Shown: positions 18,236 through 26,481 of the stretch, in pieces
How positions within the stretch are numbered: position 1 is the stretch's first letter
Layout of the letters: every line of letters starts with the position of its first letter
Source of the DNA: JACKDW01 sp964621785
GTDB lineage: Bacteria; Myxococcota_A; Polyangia; Nannocystales; Nannocystaceae
Reading direction: 5' to 3'
DNA length: 64,000 bases
Assembly: GCA_964621785.1 (NCBI GenBank)
Contig: CAZUPD010000001.1
Span: forward strand, 124,001-188,000
Notes under the pieces: model-generated
What the model saw: only the letters and a program-made list of their open reading frames with translations
Databases searched by the model: none
What the model was told of the DNA's origin: nothing
Program-made: the position numbers and the translations under genes

Positions 18236-18984
18236 CATCCATCCCTGCCGAGCAGCGCGTGGTGGTCGCCCGGATGTGGGCATACCGTGCCCTCGCCGAA
18301 AAAAGTGCATGTGCACGTTTTTCCCGTCTCGCCGGACGGCTCGCACAGGTTGGCGCCCCCGATCCAGTTGTCACACTCGCCCGCCTTGCGGTTGACGAGG
18401 AGCGTCGCCATCAACAGCTCTGCGGCCAACTCGCCCTCGACTACGGCTACGACGGCGATCGGGAGGCATTGTTTGGCGAGCAGGTGCGCGTCTCGGAAAT
18501 CGGTTCACCCGCGCGTCCGCTGCCCCAACGTGTGTTGCACGAGTGCGTCGCGTTTTGTTGTGTCACTGAGTCGATCAATGTTGCGCTGTTGCAGCGCAGT
18601 CTCGGGCTGGCCCGCGACCCGGGCACTCGGGTGGCGGTGCGGGAGATTTTGCAGGACGAAGTCTCCCACGCCCGGATCGGGTGGGGCTACCTCGCTTCCG
18701 TTGCTGCACCGGCAGTCGGAGTGTGGCTCAGTCCATTGCTCCCGCGCCTACTCGAGGCGACGGTGCCTGCCACGCTGCGCTCGCCGGCGACGACCGAGGT
18801 GCACAGCCCCGAGCTCGTCGCCCACGGTGTGTTGCCGCGGACCGAGCTGCGCGACATTTTGGAGCAGTCGCTCGCGGGAGTTGTGTTTCCCGGGCTCGAG
18901 CACTTCGGGGTCGACACGCACGCGGGGCAGGCGTGGTACCGGACCTTCGCGGCTTCGCTTGCGCAGGCATCGGAACATCCATGA
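18220..18984 (+). CDS. Ferritin-like diiron protein
   Basis: 254 residues, soluble, helical. The expected carboxylate ligands of a ferritin-like four-helix bundle are present: Glu27, Glu61 and His64 (DEERRHQQ), Glu117 (VTESIN), and Glu147 and His150 (QDEVSHARIGW). The E...ExxH...E...ExxH pattern fits a diiron oxygenase/oxidase or iron-handling protein. No N-terminal signal is seen. The ATG at 18220 overlaps the 3' end of the lipoprotein gene by 16 bp in another frame. The partner suggests a role linked to that lipoprotein, for example in its modification, but this is only inference. A dispersed palindrome (TGCATGTGCA) lies at 18306-18315. Confidence 0.78.
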   Translation: MSGAVTSIPAEQRVVVARMWAYRALAEKSACARFSRLAGRLAQVGAPDPVVTLARLAVDEERRHQQLCGQLALDYGYDGDREALFGEQVRVSEIGSPARPLPQRVLHECVAFCCVTESINVALLQRSLGLARDPGTRVAVREILQDEVSHARIGWGYLASVAAPAVGVWLSPLLPRLLEATVPATLRSPATTEVHSPELVAHGVLPRTELRDILEQSLAGVVFPGLEHFGVDTHAGQAWYRTFAASLAQASEHP

Positions 18985-19002
18985 TTGAAACGCCACACCG
19001 CG

Positions 19003-21123
19003 TCAGTTCTCGTACGGCAAAAACGCATAGCGCTGCGAATATTCGAGTTGTTGGCTGGCGAAGTCGGTCGGGTACTCGATGCGGACATCGGTGATCTCGT
19101 CGCCCGATAAAACCGGGACCAGACGCGGCTGAATGAACCCGGAGTAGGGCGCGACCCCGAGTTTTTGGTAGCGTGCGAGGACCTCCGCGTGGAGCGTTGG
19201 ATCGACTTTGACCGCGTAGGTTTCGACCAAGTGCTTGCACGCCTCGTAGTCCCCGGTCGACTTGATGCGCTGGAGCTCGCGCAGGAGTTGGCCAAAAAGC
19301 TCGCGCAGGCGCTCGTAGTCGTTGATCAGAAAGTAGGTTTTGCCGTCGCGCCTCACCCGTTCAATGACGTTGTCGACCCGCCCGAGTTCGTAGGCCCAGG
19401 CGGCGATCAGTTGGCGGTTGCGCATGTGTGCCGACTCGATATTTTGACCCGGCTGCAGTTGTGCGAGCTGCTCGAGAAGACTGGTGCGAATGAATGCGTC
19501 GTACGAGGCCTTGCCGACCTCAAACGAATCCATCAGCCCGAGTTCGATCAGTTTTGGGTCCATCATGTAGTACAGCGCTACGAGGTCTGAGCGCGCCTCT
19601 TCGAGGACGGAGGCATAGCTCTTGAGGGTCTCGGTCGTGGTCTTGACGCCCGGCAACAGCCTCCCCGAAGCGTGCCCGATCACCTCGTGCATATCGACCT
19701 CGAGTTTGGCCGCGAGCGCACCGTGGGCCTTGGCGCGTGCGACCTCGTCCGGTGATGCTGCAAACGCTTCGAGCACACCCGAGTCCTTGTTCGAGGCTCC
19801 GAGAGCGGCCACGATATTCCCCAGCGTCGCCGACTTCGAACCGTGGGTTTGTCGGATCCAGTTGGCGTTGGGGAGGTTGAATCCGATCGGGGTTGTCGGC
19901 GCGGAATCACCGGCCTCGACCACCACGGTGATAACCTTGGCCGAAATCCCGACAACATCCGGTTTTTTGTGGGCGTGCTCGATCGGAGAGTTGTCTTCGA
20001 ACCACTGGGCGTGACTGCCGATGGTAGCGATGCGTCGACTCGCGTCTTCGTCTTCAAACCACACCAGTGACTCGTAGGTTCCCCGCAGGCTCAGGGGATC
20101 GTGGTAGACCTCTAAAAACCCGTTGGAAAAGTCGGTGATCGACGCGGTGTCCCGCACCCAGGCGATCGAGTAGTCGTCGAACGTCTTGAGGTCACCCGTC
20201 TGATAAAATTGTATGAGCAAGTTGATTGCCGTGTTCTGTTCGGGCGTTTCGGCGACGGCACTTGCCTTTCGCAGCCAGCGGATGATTTCGCGGACCGCCG
20301 GGCCGTACATGCCGTCAGACTTCCATGTCTTTTCGACCAGATTTCCGTTTTCCTTGACGAGCTTGGAGTTGAGGCCATGGGAGACCGGTGAGGCGCCATC
20401 ACCCTTGCCGCGTTGGGCGTAGAAGGCCAGTACCTCCTGTTCGCTGACCCCCTCGTAGAAGTTGACCGCGGACGTCTTGACCTTGTCGACGCCGATCTCC
20501 CGGTTGACGTGTTTCGGATCGATGGTCGGGTCAAAGATGATCGGGGCGAGGCGGTCGACCAACTGGGCTGGGCGTTCCCCTTTGCGAAGTGGCAACAGGC
20601 TCGGATCGCTGTCGAGCACGGCCGCGCGAAAGAAGTCCTTCGAGAACTGTGGTTTGAACTTGGTCCCCAGGTGGTTGTGGTGGATGCCCTGGGCAAACCA
20701 CACCTGCTTGATGTAGGTGACAAAGTGCGGATACTCGGGCGACGCTCGAGCCTTTGTCGACGAGCGCCATATCGCCTCGAGGATGTTACGAATCGTCAGG
20801 TTGTGGCGATAGTTTTGGTCGTAGGCGATATCCCGGCCGGACAGCGCCGCCTCGTACAGGTAGTAGAGCACGCGCTTTTGTTTGAGCGCGAGGCGCTCGA
20901 ACCCAGGAACTTGGTAGCGCAAGATTTGGATGTCCGCGAACTGCTCGGAGCGGTGGTGGAAGGTGAGGTCAGGTTTCGTATCGACCACTCTTTTTTTGGG
21001 TCGTTTGTCGTGCTGCTCACCCGTGCGGTCGACCTTCGGTTCGTCGGATGTTGGCGTTCGACCACAGGCGAGGGCGAGACACAACGCGCCGGACAATCCG
21101 ACCATAGCGGTGCGAGTGGTCAC
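19003..21123 (-). CDS. Dipeptidyl peptidase III-like lipoprotein (family M49)
   Basis: 706 residues. The signal MTTRTAMVGLSGALCLALAC carries a lipobox with Cys20. Zinc ligands are in HEVIGHASG near residue 478 (the M49 motif HExxGH) and EEARSDLVALY near residue 505 (EExR[S/A]D). Enzymes of this family release dipeptides from the N-terminus of short peptides. As a lipoprotein it would act in the periplasm or on the cell surface, suiting use of peptides from prey or debris. The gene converges on the ferritin-like gene, 18 bp away. It contains one copy of TGTATGAGCA on the plus strand (20210-20219). Confidence 0.92.
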   Translation of the reverse strand: MTTRTAMVGLSGALCLALACGRTPTSDEPKVDRTGEQHDKRPKKRVVDTKPDLTFHHRSEQFADIQILRYQVPGFERLALKQKRVLYYLYEAALSGRDIAYDQNYRHNLTIRNILEAIWRSSTKARASPEYPHFVTYIKQVWFAQGIHHNHLGTKFKPQFSKDFFRAAVLDSDPSLLPLRKGERPAQLVDRLAPIIFDPTIDPKHVNREIGVDKVKTSAVNFYEGVSEQEVLAFYAQRGKGDGASPVSHGLNSKLVKENGNLVEKTWKSDGMYGPAVREIIRWLRKASAVAETPEQNTAINLLIQFYQTGDLKTFDDYSIAWVRDTASITDFSNGFLEVYHDPLSLRGTYESLVWFEDEDASRRIATIGSHAQWFEDNSPIEHAHKKPDVVGISAKVITVVVEAGDSAPTTPIGFNLPNANWIRQTHGSKSATLGNIVAALGASNKDSGVLEAFAASPDEVARAKAHGALAAKLEVDMHEVIGHASGRLLPGVKTTTETLKSYASVLEEARSDLVALYYMMDPKLIELGLMDSFEVGKASYDAFIRTSLLEQLAQLQPGQNIESAHMRNRQLIAAWAYELGRVDNVIERVRRDGKTYFLINDYERLRELFGQLLRELQRIKSTGDYEACKHLVETYAVKVDPTLHAEVLARYQKLGVAPYSGFIQPRLVPVLSGDEITDVRIEYPTDFASQQLEYSQRYAFLPYEN

Positions 21124-21246
21124 GTCGGCATGGTAATCGCAAAGACATCGCGGACACCACGCTCGCGCAAACGGGCGCGCAGGAAAGCGGGTCGTCTCAC
21201 GCCAGTGGTGCGCGACTTTTATGACCCGCTCGGGACATCATCACGC

Positions 21247-22401
21247 ATGGACCCGCGAACAACTCTGCCCGCGATGCGCAGGCTCGTCATCAAGCTCGGG
21301 ACCGCAGTCGTCACGCGCGACGGGGAAAGTCTCGCCCTCGGTCGTCTGTGTACGTTGGTTGAGAGTATGGCGCGACTGCAACTGTCGGGGCGCCAGGTCG
21401 TCCTGATCTCTTCGGGGGCGGTCAGCATGGGCCAACAGGCGCTCAAATTGCCACAGCGCCCGCGTTCGTTGGGATTGCGCCAGGCGTGCGCGGCGGTGGG
21501 ACAGGGGCAACTCCACGCATTGTATACACAAGCATTTTCGCAGTTCGGGGTCAAGGTCGCCCAGGTGTTGCTGACCCAAGAAGACCTTCAAGATCGTGAC
21601 CGACTGCTGTGCTTGCGCACGACATTGCTGCGCCTGATCGATCTCGGTGTGATTCCGATTCTCAACGAAAACGACAGTGTCAGCGTACGCGAGCTGATCG
21701 AGCGATCCCCGCGGAAAGGTGAGATGCCGGCGTTTGGCGACAACGATGGACTATCGGCCAGGGTCGCGATCAGTGTCGATGCCGAGCTCTTGGTGCTGTT
21801 GACCGACGTCGATGGCGTGTACACAGCCAACCCCGCGACCGATGCCGAAGCCACCCGGATCCCGGTGCTGGACGATATTGATGCGCATACACTCGGTTTT
21901 GCAAGCGGAAGTTCCAAAACCGGGACGGGGGGGATGCTGAGCAAGCTCCAGGCCGCCCGCGAAGCGACCCAGGCGGGGATTTCGGTGTTGATCGGCAGTG
22001 GGCACGTACCCGGGGTGCTCGAGCGGATCTTCGCCGGCGAGGCATCGGGAACACTTGTACCTGCAAATCAACGGCGGCAGGCCCATCGTCAGTCGATCGT
22101 CACCCCCCAGGCCGTCGGTGCGTTGATTGTCAATGATGGCGGGCTTCGGGCGCTGGCCCGGGCCAAAGCGTCTTTGCTACCCGTGGGAGTATTGGGGGTC
22201 GAGGGGCAGTTCGGCGCCGGTGATGTGGTCGAGCTACGCGACCACAGTGGTCGTGTCCACGGGCGCGGGTTGGTCAACTACGACGCCGGATCATGTCGGG
22301 CGATCGCTGGGCGTCAGAGCGCAGAGATTGCCGAGATTCTCGGATGGTGCGGATACAGTACGCTGGTCAGTCGCGAGAACTTGGTGATGAGCCGCTGCTA
22401 A
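21247..22401 (+). CDS. proB: Glutamate 5-kinase
   Basis: 384 residues. First step of proline synthesis: ATP-dependent phosphorylation of glutamate. The amino-acid-kinase domain starts MRRLVIKLGTAVV (residues 10-22), with SSGAVSMG, ILNENDSV, FGDNDGLSARVA and the GTGGMLSKLQAA phosphate loop. The C-terminal domain from about residue 285 (AVGALIVNDGGLRALARAKAS) is a PUA domain. ATG 21247 is chosen; ATG 21274 would remove nine residues. The in-frame upstream extension to 20413 runs antisense through the peptidase gene and is discarded. A dispersed palindrome lies at 22056-22065. proA follows after an unrelated oxidase gene. Confidence 0.95.
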   Translation: MDPRTTLPAMRRLVIKLGTAVVTRDGESLALGRLCTLVESMARLQLSGRQVVLISSGAVSMGQQALKLPQRPRSLGLRQACAAVGQGQLHALYTQAFSQFGVKVAQVLLTQEDLQDRDRLLCLRTTLLRLIDLGVIPILNENDSVSVRELIERSPRKGEMPAFGDNDGLSARVAISVDAELLVLLTDVDGVYTANPATDAEATRIPVLDDIDAHTLGFASGSSKTGTGGMLSKLQAAREATQAGISVLIGSGHVPGVLERIFAGEASGTLVPANQRRQAHRQSIVTPQAVGALIVNDGGLRALARAKASLLPVGVLGVEGQFGAGDVVELRDHSGRVHGRGLVNYDAGSCRAIAGRQSAEIAEILGWCGYSTLVSRENLVMSRC

Positions 22402-22533
22402 AAAACCGCACGCGCGCGTGTGCGCGAGACGCCACGCGAACAGGTGCGAGAAGGCGACGGGCCGTACATCGAGCATCCGCGGATCGTACGCATTTGCGCA
22501 GACGTTTTCTCTACAATCTGTCCTGTGGGTCAT

Positions 22534-24531
22534 ATGTCTTATGGGGCAGGTGTGCCCGTGGTGGCCGAGACCATCGACCGCGCGCTTGCGGGGATCGGGG
22601 CCGACGATCAGAAGATCTCCCTCGACGAACTGCAGCGGGCCCTGGGGCTGCAAAGCGCCTATCTTGCCAAACGGTTTTTTAGCGTCCTCGACCTCGACGG
22701 AAACGGCTTGCTCGATCGCGACGAACTCTACCGGGCCGTGCGCGTCCTGGAGTCCGGCAGCTTGGGCGATCGCATCGGGCTTTTGTTTCGTCTCCACGAT
22801 GCCGATGACGACGGCTATGTCTTTAAGATCGAAGTCGACCGTCTGATCCACATTGGGATGGCCGAAAATCGGCTCCAACTTCCTCCGGACATCGGCTCCA
22901 GCTTGGTCGATGTGTTGTTTGACGAGGTCGACCAAGACTTTGATGGACGGATCACGTTGCCGGAATTTACGGCGATGTTTGCGTCGCATCCCGAGGTCGT
23001 CGAGCAGATGTGCGCGGCGGATCTCGGACGTCTGATCGGCAAGTTTCGCTCCAAAACCAAACACAAGACTCGAAGGACAGGTTTGTTTCGCTGGCTGGCG
23101 CATCAGATCGAAGCCAACGCGACCAAGTGGATGGTTGTCGGTGCCTACGCGTTGGTCAATGTGCTGTTGTTCGTGGCCGCGGTCGAACACTATGCCGAGG
23201 CCGGTGCCAATGTTCTGGTTCAGCTCGCCCGTGGTTGTGGTGCTTGTCTCAATTTCAATGGCGCCCTGATCTTGGTCCCGATGATGCGGCGCCTGATCAC
23301 CTGGTTGCGCAAGCGGCCGTTGGCCCGTTACGTCCCGATGGACGAGGCGGTCGCATTTCACCGGATTGTGGGACATGCATTATTTGTATTTGCAGTGGTC
23401 CACACCATTTGCCACCTGCTCAACTACGTGGTCGTGTCCGTCGGCGGGGGTTCAACTGTCCTCGAGAACCTACTCGGCACCCAGGCTGGGTTGACCGGAC
23501 TGTTTTTGATGGGCGCGATGTTGTTGATTTGGGTGTTTGCCCAGGATCGGATCCGCCGCTCGGGCCTGTTCGAGTTGTTTTATCTCTCGCATCTCGCCTA
23601 CTTTTTGTGGATTGCGCTGGCTCTCTTCCACGGACCTGTATTTTGGATCTGGGCCGGTGTGCCGATTCTTGGCTATGTCGCCGAGCGGGTGCTGCGGATG
23701 CGGCAGCGCAGTCGACCGACCGAGATCAAGGAGCTCGGTGTGTTGGCTTCGGGGGTGACCCACGTCAAGCTCGCCCGACCCCCAGGTTGGAACCACCAGG
23801 CGGGCGACTACCTGTTTTTGCGGATCCCGACGATCGCCCGTCACGAGTGGCATCCGTTTACCATCAGCAGTGCACCCGAGCAGGACGAAGTCGATGTGCA
23901 TGTGCGCAGTGCCGGCAACTGGACGCGGAGCCTTCATAAACTTGCACAAGCACGGAAATCGGCGACCCACGCACCCCAGCTGCTCGCGCAGATCGACGGG
24001 CCCTATGGGACCCCGAGTGCGCATATTTTCAACTCGAAGGTTGCGGTGGTCATCGGTGCCGGGATCGGCGTCACCCCGTTTGCTGCCATATTGCAGAGCT
24101 TGCTGATTCGCCAAAAACGCGAGGACATCCCTCCGGTCAATCTCCAACGCGTGCACTTTGTCTGGGTCAGTCGCGATCACAACGCGTTCGAGTGGTTTGC
24201 CGAGCGTCTCGCCGAGCTCGAACGCAGGGATCAAAAGGCCCTGTTGCGTTACCACATCTATGTCACCTCGGCGCGGCAGGGCGTGCAGTCGGGACTATTG
24301 TCGCTCGCCCGGAAGTATTTATATGCAAAGACCAAGTCCGACTTTGTCACCGGACTGGCCGCGCGGACCCAGTTTGGTCGCCCCAATTGGGAGGAGCTTT
24401 TGACCTCGGTGCTGCGGGAGCATGCGCCCACGCCGATCGATGTCTACGTCTGCGGTCCGATGGCGGTGGTCCGGGCGTTGCGACCGGTTTGTCGTGAGTT
24501 GGGCATGAGCCTGCGGCACGAGGTTTTCTGA
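22534..24531 (+). CDS. NOX5-like NADPH oxidase with EF-hands
   Basis: 665 residues from ATG 22534; an earlier GTG 22420 and a GTG at 22552 are possible. The N-terminal region has three EF-hand loops: DLDGNGLLDRDE (53-64), DADDDGYVFKIE (89-100) and DQDFDGRITLPE (133-144). Then come about six membrane helices with haem-ligand histidines in HRIVGHALFVFAVVHTICH. The C-terminal dehydrogenase has HPFTISS (FAD), GAGIGVTPFAAIL (NADPH) and VCGP, and ends in Phe, as in eukaryotic NOX. Such enzymes move electrons from NADPH across the membrane to oxygen and make superoxide; the EF-hands predict activation by calcium. It lies between proB and proA, 61 bp before proA. Dispersed palindrome at 23385-23394. 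Confidence 0.9.
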   Translation: MSYGAGVPVVAETIDRALAGIGADDQKISLDELQRALGLQSAYLAKRFFSVLDLDGNGLLDRDELYRAVRVLESGSLGDRIGLLFRLHDADDDGYVFKIEVDRLIHIGMAENRLQLPPDIGSSLVDVLFDEVDQDFDGRITLPEFTAMFASHPEVVEQMCAADLGRLIGKFRSKTKHKTRRTGLFRWLAHQIEANATKWMVVGAYALVNVLLFVAAVEHYAEAGANVLVQLARGCGACLNFNGALILVPMMRRLITWLRKRPLARYVPMDEAVAFHRIVGHALFVFAVVHTICHLLNYVVVSVGGGSTVLENLLGTQAGLTGLFLMGAMLLIWVFAQDRIRRSGLFELFYLSHLAYFLWIALALFHGPVFWIWAGVPILGYVAERVLRMRQRSRPTEIKELGVLASGVTHVKLARPPGWNHQAGDYLFLRIPTIARHEWHPFTISSAPEQDEVDVHVRSAGNWTRSLHKLAQARKSATHAPQLLAQIDGPYGTPSAHIFNSKVAVVIGAGIGVTPFAAILQSLLIRQKREDIPPVNLQRVHFVWVSRDHNAFEWFAERLAELERRDQKALLRYHIYVTSARQGVQSGLLSLARKYLYAKTKSDFVTGLAARTQFGRPNWEELLTSVLREHAPTPIDVYVCGPMAVVRALRPVCRELGMSLRHEVF

Positions 24532-24591
24532 GCGCATCCAGCAGTAAAACTCGAAGCTGTCGACGAGGGCATTTCACGGTATCTTCCACCC

Positions 24592-25911
24592 ATGGACGCC
24601 ACGGTCGTCGAACAAATACGCCGGGTCGCTCGTGCGGCGCGGATTGCCGGTAAACACTATACGCGGCTGCAACCGAGCGTGCGTGGTGCGGTGCTCACAG
24701 GCTGGGCTGCGGCTTTGCAAGAGGAAAGTGTGCGTGCATGCATTTTAGATGCAAATACACAGGATGTTGCTGCTGCACGCGAGGCGCTCGCCCGTGGAGA
24801 GCTCGACGAAGCCCGTGTCCGGCGGTTGGCGTTGACTCAAGCGAAACTCGACAGCCTGTGCGACGGCCTGCGCCAACTCGCCGCCGCACCGGATCTCTTG
24901 TCCGCACCCGACTTGGTCCGCGACCTCGATGAAGATTTGGAACTCGCCCGCCAGCCGTGCCCGTTGGGGACGCTCGCGGTCGTGTTTGAAGCTCGGCCCG
25001 ACGCAGTGGTGCAGATCGCCGGGCTCGCCTTTAAAACGGCCAATGGGCTGCTGCTCAAGGGTGGGCGCGAGGCCCTGTTATCCAACCGCGCGCTTGTGGC
25101 GGTGTTGCATCGCGTGCTGCGCGATTCCGGGGTCAGCCCCGATGGGGTGGCCCTACTCGAACAGCGCGAAGAGATTGCTGCCATGCTCGCCTGTCGGCAA
25201 GACATCGACCTTGTGATCGCGCGGGGGTCGGGCTCGTTTGTCAAATACGTCGAGGCAAACACGCAAATCCCGGTCATGGGGCATGCCGAGGGCCTATGCC
25301 ACATGTATCTACATGGAGATTTTGATCCGTCTGCAGCTGCACGGATGGTGGTCGATGCCAAGTGCAGCTACCCGGCGGCCTGCAATGCGGTCGAAACGCT
25401 CTTGTGGAGCCCAGGGGCCGAAGCGGCCGTACGCGCGACGGTTGCGGCCCTACAGGGGGCTGATGTCGAGGTTCGAGCTTGTCCGCAAACGCAAGTACTG
25501 GTCGATAAAGTTGTGCCTGCAACTGAATTGGACTGGGCGACCGAGTATGGCAATTTTACCCTGTCCGTGCGTAGGGTCGCCGACCTAGCCGCCGCCATCG
25601 AACACATCGAGCGCTACGGGTCGCGGCACACCGAGGCGATCGTCACCCGCGATCCACAGGCCGCCGAGACCTTCTTGGCTGAAGTCGATGCTGCCTGCGT
25701 GTTTCACAATGCAAGTACACGGTTTGCCGACGGCTATCGATTTGGGCTCGGGGCCGAGGTCGGGATCAGTACGGGCAAGCTGCATGCACGCGGCCCCGTC
25801 GGGGTAGAGGGACTGCTGACCTACCGCTGGCTCCTGCGCGGGAAAGGGCAGGTTTCGACCGACTACGGCCCCGGTAAACGGGATTTTCTCCACCGGACCC
25901 GGGTGCCCTAG
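24592..25911 (+). CDS. proA: Glutamate-5-semialdehyde dehydrogenase (gamma-glutamyl phosphate reductase)
   Basis: 439 residues. Second step of proline synthesis: NADPH-dependent reduction of glutamyl phosphate. FEARPDAVVQIAGLAFKTAN and LLKGGREA are the family's conserved N-terminal motifs. The catalytic cysteine is Cys264 in PAACNAVETLL, and GISTGKLHARGPVGVEGLL is near the end. The gene is separated from proB by the NADPH oxidase gene. Three strict copies of the dispersed palindrome occur (24750-24759, 25304-25313, 25710-25719), the densest gene in the window, each in a short AT-rich codon island. Confidence 0.95.
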   Translation: MDATVVEQIRRVARAARIAGKHYTRLQPSVRGAVLTGWAAALQEESVRACILDANTQDVAAAREALARGELDEARVRRLALTQAKLDSLCDGLRQLAAAPDLLSAPDLVRDLDEDLELARQPCPLGTLAVVFEARPDAVVQIAGLAFKTANGLLLKGGREALLSNRALVAVLHRVLRDSGVSPDGVALLEQREEIAAMLACRQDIDLVIARGSGSFVKYVEANTQIPVMGHAEGLCHMYLHGDFDPSAAARMVVDAKCSYPAACNAVETLLWSPGAEAAVRATVAALQGADVEVRACPQTQVLVDKVVPATELDWATEYGNFTLSVRRVADLAAAIEHIERYGSRHTEAIVTRDPQAAETFLAEVDAACVFHNASTRFADGYRFGLGAEVGISTGKLHARGPVGVEGLLTYRWLLRGKGQVSTDYGPGKRDFLHRTRVP

Positions 25912-26481
25912 TACAGGGCCGACCCGTTCGAGAGTGACGTGTGCAAACCTGCCAGGGTGCCAGGTTCGAGGGGATTCGGTGACTGTGCTCGCTTCGGGAT
26001 GTTTTCGTTCGCAGGCCGGGCGCAACCCTGCAGCGAGATGGAAGTTTTGTAACCGATACAAAAATGACCTGACTGAAAAGACCTGGCGAGAACCACAGCT
26101 GCGCGATACAAGGTTCGTCGACCGTAGAGCCCATCACGGGTTGAAAATAAATGTAACAGCATGTTCTTAGACCTGGTTGGCCGTGCGGATGCTCTGTTTC
26201 AAGCTTCGCTCGGGCCGCGCCTGGACCAAAATATGCGCGTACACGAAGTTGAGATCGCCTGAGGACGTGGGTCAAAAGCCGGCCGCACAACCCGAATCTC
26301 CGGAAGTGTATGGGCGTATGCTGTGGTGAGCGACGCCCGGGGATATCGGCTCGGGATGACCCGCGGCCGGAAAGGCTCGCCGAAGTGAGGAATCGGGATC
26401 CGCTGCGCGCTCATGTCGCGACGTTTGCTCTCGGTTCAACTGATACTATCCCTTTGTTCCTGAGCTATAGGACATGTATTT
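25912..26481. other. 570-bp gap
   Basis: It lies between proA and the beta-helix lipoprotein gene. No frame with a plausible start and composition. No strong terminator: only a small CCCTAG/CAGGG-type hairpin after the proA stop. The last 80 bp are AT-richer and should hold the promoter of the following gene; TGTATTTATG at 26475-26484 is close to the dispersed word and overlaps the start codon. Confidence 0.45.

Noticed and set aside
20413..21246. In-frame extension upstream of proB
   Set aside because: It lies antisense to the M49 peptidase gene; ProB's domain begins at 21247-21274.
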